A stretch of 11,175 nt of DNA, taken from positions 1 through 11,175 of the forward strand of contig WRBZ01000015.1 of the NCBI GenBank assembly GCA_009784305.1, in the 5' to 3' direction. This stretch comes from Synergistaceae bacterium. Its GTDB lineage: Bacteria; Synergistota; Synergistia; Synergistales; Aminobacteriaceae. The position numbers were made by a program, and so were the translations under genes. The notes under the pieces were generated by a model, which was given only the letters and a program-made list of their open reading frames with translations, did not search any database and had not been told where the DNA came from. Within the stretch, counting starts at the first letter, position 1; each line of letters opens with the position of its first letter. This document shows positions 7,498-11,175 of this stretch, in pieces.

Positions 7498-8094
7498 CTA
7501 TTCTCCTATAGCGTAACGCGCAAAACGACGAATAACGATGTTTTCACCCAATTTTGCTATATTTTCCACCACCAGGTCGTTTATCTTTTTATCCGTATCA
7601 CGGATATAAGCCTGCTCTACGAGGCACGTTAACTCAAAGAACTTGCGGATTTTCCCTTCAAGTATCATTTCTATTCTATCCGCCGGTTTCCCTTCGTCAA
7701 GAAGCTGCTGACGATATATAGCTTTTTCGCGCTCAATGTCCTCTTGAGGGACATCTTCCGGCCTGAGATAAAGCGGGTTCGCCGCCGCGATGTGCATTGC
7801 TACTTCTTTCCCAAGTTCGTTGAACTCATCCGTCTTGGCTACGAAGTCAGTTTCGCTGCTTATCTCAACTAACGTTCCTATCTTGTGAGTATTGTGGATG
7901 TAACTGAAAATACGTCCATCCTTCGCGGAACGTGAAGCTTTCTTAGCTGCTTTGGCAATTCCTTTTTCGCGGAGATAGTCTATTGCCTTCTCAATATCTC
8001 CTCCGGTTTCGGCAAGGGCTGCCTTACAGTCCATCATTCCAACGCCGGTGCGTTCTCTAAGTTCCTTTACAGTATTTGCAGAAATTTCAGCCAT
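7498..8094 (-). CDS. tsf: Translation elongation factor Ts
   Basis: EF-Ts is the nucleotide exchange factor that releases GDP from EF-Tu. The N-terminal UBA-like domain (about 1-55) contains [17 protein letters not shown] and the core TDFVAK motif (82-87) that inserts into EF-Tu is intact. At 198 residues it is the short form with a reduced core, like that of Thermus and some other groups, compared with about 283 residues in E. coli. A GGGAGGA ribosome site precedes the ATG at 8094. It follows rpsB by 51 bases that hold a hairpin, the conserved rpsB-tsf pairing. Confidence 0.97.
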   Translation of the reverse strand: MAEISANTVKELRERTGVGMMDCKAALAETGGDIEKAIDYLREKGIAKAAKKASRSAKDGRIFSYIHNTHKIGTLVEISSETDFVAKTDEFNELGKEVAMHIAAANPLYLRPEDVPQEDIEREKAIYRQQLLDEGKPADRIEMILEGKIRKFFELTCLVEQAYIRDTDKKINDLVVENIAKLGENIVIRRFARYAIGE

Positions 8095-8116
8095 TTATAA
8101 AATCCTCCCGATTTAT

Positions 8117-8139
8117 GGGGCGCCGCCTTCGGCGTCCCC
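8117..8139 (-). other. Hairpin between rpsB and tsf
   Basis: The arms 8117-8125 and 8130-8139 pair as a GC-rich stem of nine pairs with a single bulged A and a four-base loop. The following minus-strand bases (ATAAATC) lack a T-run, so this is not a normal intrinsic terminator. It may act as a stability or partial-attenuation element that adjusts the S2 to EF-Ts ratio, as is known in other bacteria; that role is inference. Confidence 0.55.
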
Positions 8140-8145
8140 TACAAT

Positions 8146-8961
8146 TTATTCGTCATCCTGATTGTCGTATGCTTGTGTAAGGCGTTCTTTAACCTGTATT
8201 ATATCTTCATCAGTCAGTTCCATCACTTGTTCTTCTTCCGCCTCGACTTCTTCCGTTTTATGGACAATCATATGATCCTCCCCCTGATGCCCTTCTATAA
8301 CTGCATCCGCCATAAGCCCTGTAATAAGCTTTATTGCGCGAATAGCGTCATCATTTCCGGGGATCGGAAAATCAATTAAACCTGGGTCACAGTTGGTATC
8401 AACTATTGAAACGACAGGAATCCCGAGTTTTCTTGCTTCAGCGACCGCGTTTTCCTCGCGGCGCGGGTCAATGAGGAAAAGAGCGTCAGGGACGTTTTTC
8501 ATCTCCGCTATGCCGCACAAATACCTTTCAAGTTTTGACTGCTCTTTGCGAAGGACTACTTTCTCTTTCTTTGTGAAGTTATCCCAATTATCGTTCTCGT
8601 CATATTTACGAAGTTCAAGCATACGAACCACGCGGCGGCGTATTGTCGGGAAGTTTGTCATGAGACCACCCAGCCAGCGCTGATTGACATAATACTGACC
8701 GCAGCGCAGCGCTTCCTCCGCTATCGTATCCTGCGCCTGGCGCTTTGTCCCTACGAATAGGACAGTTCCTCCGTTTTCCGCGACCTTGCGGATAAACTCA
8801 TAAGCTCTTTCAAGCCCGCGCACGGTCTTTTGAAGGTCTATTATGTAAACTCCGTTACGTTCCGTGAAGATGTATGGTTTCATCTTCGGGTTCCAACGCC
8901 TCGTCTGATGTCCGAAATGAACACCGCACTCCAACAACTGCTTCATACTAACAACTGCCAA
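8146..8961 (-). CDS. rpsB: 30S ribosomal protein S2
   Basis: S2 binds late to the 30S head-body junction and is needed for S1 docking. The start [24 protein letters not shown], the [10 protein letters not shown] segment, the [14 protein letters not shown] stretch and the [23 protein letters not shown] stretch are hallmarks. At 271 residues it is slightly long because of an acidic tail (about 235-271, rich in E and D). The start is TTG at 8961, preceded by AGGAGG on the minus strand with proper spacing. The ATG five codons in would remove the conserved AVVS start, so TTG is favoured. It is the first gene of the rpsB-tsf-pyrH-frr-cheR run. Confidence 0.97.
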   Translation of the reverse strand: MAVVSMKQLLECGVHFGHQTRRWNPKMKPYIFTERNGVYIIDLQKTVRGLERAYEFIRKVAENGGTVLFVGTKRQAQDTIAEEALRCGQYYVNQRWLGGLMTNFPTIRRRVVRMLELRKYDENDNWDNFTKKEKVVLRKEQSKLERYLCGIAEMKNVPDALFLIDPRREENAVAEARKLGIPVVSIVDTNCDPGLIDFPIPGNDDAIRAIKLITGLMADAVIEGHQGEDHMIVHKTEEVEAEEEQVMELTDEDIIQVKERLTQAYDNQDDE

Positions 8962-8984
8962 ATGTTTCCCCTCCTAATTTGTTT

Positions 8985-9058
8985 TGCCTCCATAAGGGTC
9001 GTCAAAAACCCGGATCCGCCCATGCGGACACGCCCGAGTGTAATTCGCCTTATGTGTG
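8985..9058 (-). promoter_or_regulatory. 5' leader of rpsB with small hairpin, possible S2 autoregulatory region
   Basis: Between the predicted promoter and the rpsB ribosome site lies a leader of roughly 90 bases. GTCCGC (9024-9029) and GCGGAT (9014-9019), read in minus sense, can form a short stem followed by CCGGGTTTTT. This resembles a weak attenuator. S2 leaders are autoregulated in several bacteria, but I cannot match this one to a known leader family by eye. Confidence 0.3.
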
Positions 9059-9087
9059 AATTTAAAGACACCATATAAGTATATCAA
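9059..9087 (-). promoter_or_regulatory. Likely promoter of the rpsB-tsf-pyrH-frr operon
   Basis: In minus sense, TTGATA (9087-9082) is followed after 17 bases by TAAATT (9064-9059). It lies directly behind a terminator and about 100 bases before the rpsB start, as expected for the promoter of a ribosomal-protein operon. The -10 match is only moderate; TATACT just upstream is an alternative. Confidence 0.55.
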
Positions 9088-9109
9088 AAAAGGCGCGAAT
9101 TTCGCGCCT
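9086..9109 (-). terminator. Rho-independent terminator upstream of rpsB
   Basis: AGGCGCGAA (9091-9099) and TTCGCGCCT (9101-9109) form a near-perfect stem. In minus sense it is followed by TTTTTT (9091-9086). It ends minus-strand transcripts arriving from the right before the rpsB promoter begins, and lies 4 bases after the stop of a possible short ORF. Confidence 0.85.
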
Positions 9110-9112
9110 CAA

Positions 9113-9187
9113 TTAATAAAAATAAAAAGAATTTATCCTGTCTGTTAAATGCAAAAGTAACTGTAACCCTATCTCTTCCGGTTGCAT
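9113..9187 (-). CDS. Possible 24-residue small ORF before the rpsB promoter
   Basis: ATG at 9187 is preceded by GAGGAG (9191-9196 read in minus sense) with a tight three-base spacing, and runs 24 codons (MQPEEIGLQLLLHLTDRINS then FYFY) to TAA at 9115-9113. A terminator follows at once. The frame also stays open upstream to a GTG at 9271, which would give 52 residues, but that start lies inside a hairpin. I do not recognise the product. It overlaps an 18-bp inverted repeat, so it may be part of a repeat element or a gene remnant rather than a real gene. Confidence 0.25.
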   Translation of the reverse strand: MQPEEIGLQLLLHLTDRINSFYFY

Positions 9188-9218
9188 TAACTCCTCAAAA
9201 GTTGCAGTTACTTTTGCA
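9150..9218. repeat. 18-bp inverted repeat, 33-base spacer
   Basis: TGCAAAAGTAACTGTAAC (9150-9167) pairs with GTTGCAGTTACTTTTGCA (9201-9218) with one G-T wobble. The inner spacer holds a near-copy of part of the right arm (GTTGCATTAAC at 9181-9191 beside GTTGCAGTTAC at 9201-9211). No target duplication is evident at the flanks. It could be a small non-autonomous repeat, an RNA hairpin, or a remnant of a mobile element. Confidence 0.7.
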
Positions 9219-9250
9219 ATTGACCTTATGCGAAAAATGCCAAATGCGAG

Positions 9251-9286
9251 AAACAAACCGCTCTCAATCACGAGCGCGGTTTGTTT
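9251..9286 (-). terminator. Bidirectional terminator-like hairpin after the carboxypeptidase-like gene
   Basis: AAACAAACCGC (9251-9261) pairs perfectly with GCGGTTTGTTT (9276-9286), with three more inner pairs (CTC with GAG) around a short loop. It lies about 40 bases downstream of the stop of the minus-strand gene ending at 9328. In minus sense the tail is TTTGTTTCTC; in plus sense TTTGTTTTTGG. It probably ends the carboxypeptidase-like transcript. Confidence 0.7.
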
Positions 9287-9327
9287 TTGGTTAATGTGAA
9301 ACTTTCTTGTTGTGTTGTTTTATTACC

Positions 9328-11175
9328 TTATTTGATGTAGCACTGTTCAATCTTATCGTTACCCTTAGTTGCTACATAGACATTGTACGGGCCAACCTTA
9401 TATGTGCCTGACGCATTATTGCTTATGGAGAATTTCGCATCAAACACTACCGGTGCTCCAACTGGAGGAACTTCTTTAACAGTAATAAACAGATTATTCG
9501 TATTACCGCTTAGTTTCTCAACTCTGGCCGATGGAGTGACTATTGGCGCAGCGTTTGGCCCACCGCTTTCCAGCACTTCCTTGATGTAGCACTCGCGGAT
9601 CTGATCATTGCCCTTGGTATCAACATAAACCATGTAGTCGCCTACTGGATATGTGTCAGCCGCGTTGTTAGCAATGGAGAACGTTTCCTGGATTTGTACC
9701 ATGCCTTTTTCGTACACTTCGATGATGGTTATGGTCAGGTTGTTTTTGTTTCCGTTGAGTTTCTCAACCACTGCGAACGGAGTAACGCTCGTAGGCGCAA
9801 GTATTTCAACTATACGCACACCAACAAGATCATCGTTTGCCGGTAAAGTTCTCGCAAGCGTGCGATCGCTTCCGCTGCCAACAACCGGGCGGCCATTGGC
9901 GCCAAGGTCAATCGTAAACGGGTTCTGTCCGTGATCGGCAACCACTATAGTCGCGACATTCCAGCCTGCTGTCTTTCTTGATTTCAGCGCCAGATTCTCA
10001 TATGATCCATCTTTCTTCTGGACCATGTATCTGCTGTTCTTCGATGTTGAAGGAAGGGTTATGTCGAATTTACCGTCAACAAGGGCGTCTGTTCTCGTAT
10101 GAACCTGGAAATCATAGTCGAAGGCAACTATAATCTTCTCTCCACAAGCTTCAGCTATTGCAGCAGTTTCCTCCTGCGTATGATAGTCGAAGAAACGCAC
10201 TACCGCTCCCCTGTTTACAAGAGGATGGGAATGATCCACATCGTAAGTGGGCAGGTCAACTTCCTTAAGGTAACGGTATGCCGGCATCTCCACTCCAATT
10301 AAACCTGCATGTAAGTTGCCGGTTGAAGCTCCGCCCCTTGCGACGCTCATATAAGGAAGAAATATACAGGAAGCGACGTTCCATGGGAGATCAGGTTCCA
10401 TATATATAGGAATCAGGTGTATGGGCAACTGCGCAAGATAAACGACATATGTCTCGTCCTTTTTGAACGTTCTATTTTTTATCTCTTTTATCGTGACGTC
10501 CCTGTTTCTCCAGCCTGCGGCTGTGGTGCTGGCAAGGTCAATATAGGGCTGCTGGTTATAATGCCAGCCCTCAACATCGACCGTTACATCCTCGGCAAGG
10601 CGCTTTACTTCAATTTCGGCGGTCAGCATACGGGAAGCAAGCTCGCTTGCGTATGGCCCATCAAAAATGTAAGCGTAAGGACGGATGCGTTCCCTAACGT
10701 TATTGTTCCCCATTATGCCATTCCACAGAGGGACTTCCCCTCTTCCTCCCAGCCAGGTGTATTCGTTCTTGAAGAACTGGTGATCACGCGATCCCTGACC
10801 TTGAGCCGGAACATAGTTAGATCTGTTAAACCCTGTCCCGTCAGCAACTTTCCTGAGGGCTTTCGTTCCGTCGTATCTCAATATATTGGTGAGATCCCTG
10901 CCTCCGCCATTAGCTCCCGTCGCAGGTCTATAATCCCTTGAGATATCGATTATCGTCCATTCCCTGTCCATAATATATACCGGCTTTGGCTGAACCGTAA
11001 GGATTGGTATCATATCATCCTGAGTAACGGTCTTACCTTTTTCCACCCAATCCGCCTTCATCTGCTCGAGTTGTGTGACAAGATCAGTACCTCTCTCTGC
11101 TGCTGTGGTCAAGGTTGAAAGCACGCAAACGTATCCTGCTGCAACTCTGCGTTCCCAAAGACCTCTGCCGCCGCC
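9328..11175 (-). CDS. C-terminal part of a large, probably exported M14-type zinc carboxypeptidase-like protein with two tandem C-terminal repeats
   Basis: The frame is open from the window edge (11175) to TAA at 9330-9328, giving 615 visible residues. GTG at 11124 is in frame but lacks a visible ribosome site and the open frame continues upstream (GGGRGLWERRVAAGYVCVLS), so the true start is outside. The GLWERRVAAGY helix start, followed by a segment with NRTFKKDETYVVYLAQLPIHLIP and a YMEPD step, resembles the region behind the catalytic domain in bacterial M14 carboxypeptidases, where a phrase like YVIPMDQPLANL...LLEP occurs. The zinc-binding HxxE part would lie upstream and cannot be checked. 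The last 68-69 residue units (repeat A about 9580-9783, repeat B 9331-9537) are predicted beta-rich and may bind a surface or partner. The gene seems to form its own unit ended by hairpins at 9251-9286 and 9086-9109. Family assignment is moderate; extracellular location is inferred. Confidence 0.55.
   Translation of the reverse strand, partial: GGGRGLWERRVAAGYVCVLSTLTTAAERGTDLVTQLEQMKADWVEKGKTVTQDDMIPILTVQPKPVYIMDREWTIIDISRDYRPATGANGGGRDLTNILRYDGTKALRKVADGTGFNRSNYVPAQGQGSRDHQFFKNEYTWLGGRGEVPLWNGIMGNNNVRERIRPYAYIFDGPYASELASRMLTAEIEVKRLAEDVTVDVEGWHYNQQPYIDLASTTAAGWRNRDVTIKEIKNRTFKKDETYVVYLAQLPIHLIPIYMEPDLPWNVASCIFLPYMSVARGGASTGNLHAGLIGVEMPAYRYLKEVDLPTYDVDHSHPLVNRGAVVRFFDYHTQEETAAIAEACGEKIIVAFDYDFQVHTRTDALVDGKFDITLPSTSKNSRYMVQKKDGSYENLALKSRKTAGWNVATIVVADHGQNPFTIDLGANGRPVVGSGSDRTLARTLPANDDLVGVRIVEILAPTSVTPFAVVEKLNGNKNNLTITIIEVYEKGMVQIQETFSIANNAADTYPVGDYMVYVDTKGNDQIRECYIKEVLESGGPNAAPIVTPSARVEKLSGNTNNLFITVKEVPPVGAPVVFDAKFSISNNASGTYKVGPYNVYVATKGNDKIEQCYIK
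9331..9783 (-). repeat. Two tandem protein repeats (about 68 residues each) at the C-terminus
   Basis: Repeat A (codons 9783-9580) and repeat B (9537-9331) share the framework VEKLxGNxNNLxITxxEV, FSIxNNAxxTYxVGxY, VYVxTKGNDxI and CYIK, about 60% identical by eye. A 14-residue linker (ESGGPNAAP inside) separates them. Each carries one cysteine near its end. The pattern suggests beta-sandwich modules of secreted enzymes, used for attachment or stability; this is inference. Confidence 0.8.

Noticed and set aside
9150..9218. Inverted repeat as an integron attC site or intact IS ends
   Set aside because: The arms lack the attC core patterns, no transposase or target duplication is visible, and the spacing is only 33 bases.
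10417..10941. Plus-strand open frame of 174 codons
   Set aside because: Antisense to the long carboxypeptidase-like frame, with no ribosome site or domain.
11025..11070. Shared DWVEKG peptide in the carboxypeptidase-like protein and the alkylsulfatase (coded near 1185-1205)
   Set aside because: Six residues in otherwise unrelated contexts; likely chance and not evidence of a common targeting signal.

Overview
This window is an ordinary-looking bacterial chromosome segment of moderate GC content with short intergenic gaps. It holds eight complete genes and two that run off the ends. The presence of ctsR with clpC, a short EF-Ts, a typical RpsB start region ([10 protein letters not shown]), and large exported degradative enzymes points to a Gram-positive-like or Synergistota-like anaerobe. 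I lean towards Synergistota, but this is an inference from gene style and not proven by the window.

Left part (1-1373, minus strand): the N-terminal 457 codons of an exported metallo-beta-lactamase-fold alkylsulfatase (SdsA1/YjcS type), whose C-terminus lies outside the window. A divergent, AT-rich control region follows (1374-1567). It contains a clear CtsR operator laid over a sigma-A-type promoter. The stress operon then runs rightwards: ctsR (1568-2050), clpC (2104-4548) and a PHP-domain metal-dependent phosphoesterase (4563-5303). The usual mcsA and mcsB genes are absent between ctsR and clpC.

Middle part (5309-8961, minus strand): a translation gene cluster read leftwards, rpsB (S2), tsf (EF-Ts), pyrH (UMP kinase), frr (ribosome recycling factor) and then, almost abutting, cheR (chemoreceptor methyltransferase). 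rpsB-tsf-pyrH-frr is a widely conserved order. The tail is unusual, because cheR takes the place where undecaprenyl diphosphate synthase (uppS) is often found. Hairpins sit between rpsB and tsf and between tsf and pyrH. A promoter and a 5' leader lie upstream of rpsB. The PHP gene and cheR converge with only 5 bases between their stop codons.

Right part (8962-11175): a 366-base intergenic region carries two terminator-like hairpins, an 18-bp inverted repeat and a possible 24-codon ORF. It is followed by the C-terminal 615 codons of a large protein on the minus strand. That protein resembles the non-catalytic C-terminal part of exported M14-type zinc carboxypeptidases and ends in two tandem repeats of about 68 residues.

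I see no CRISPR array, tRNA, rRNA, intact insertion sequence or clear novel multi-gene system. The most notable points are a histidine in the glycine-rich thermosensor loop of CtsR, the mcsAB-less ctsR-clpC operon with a PHP gene, the frr-cheR coupling, and the repeat/sORF element upstream of rpsB.
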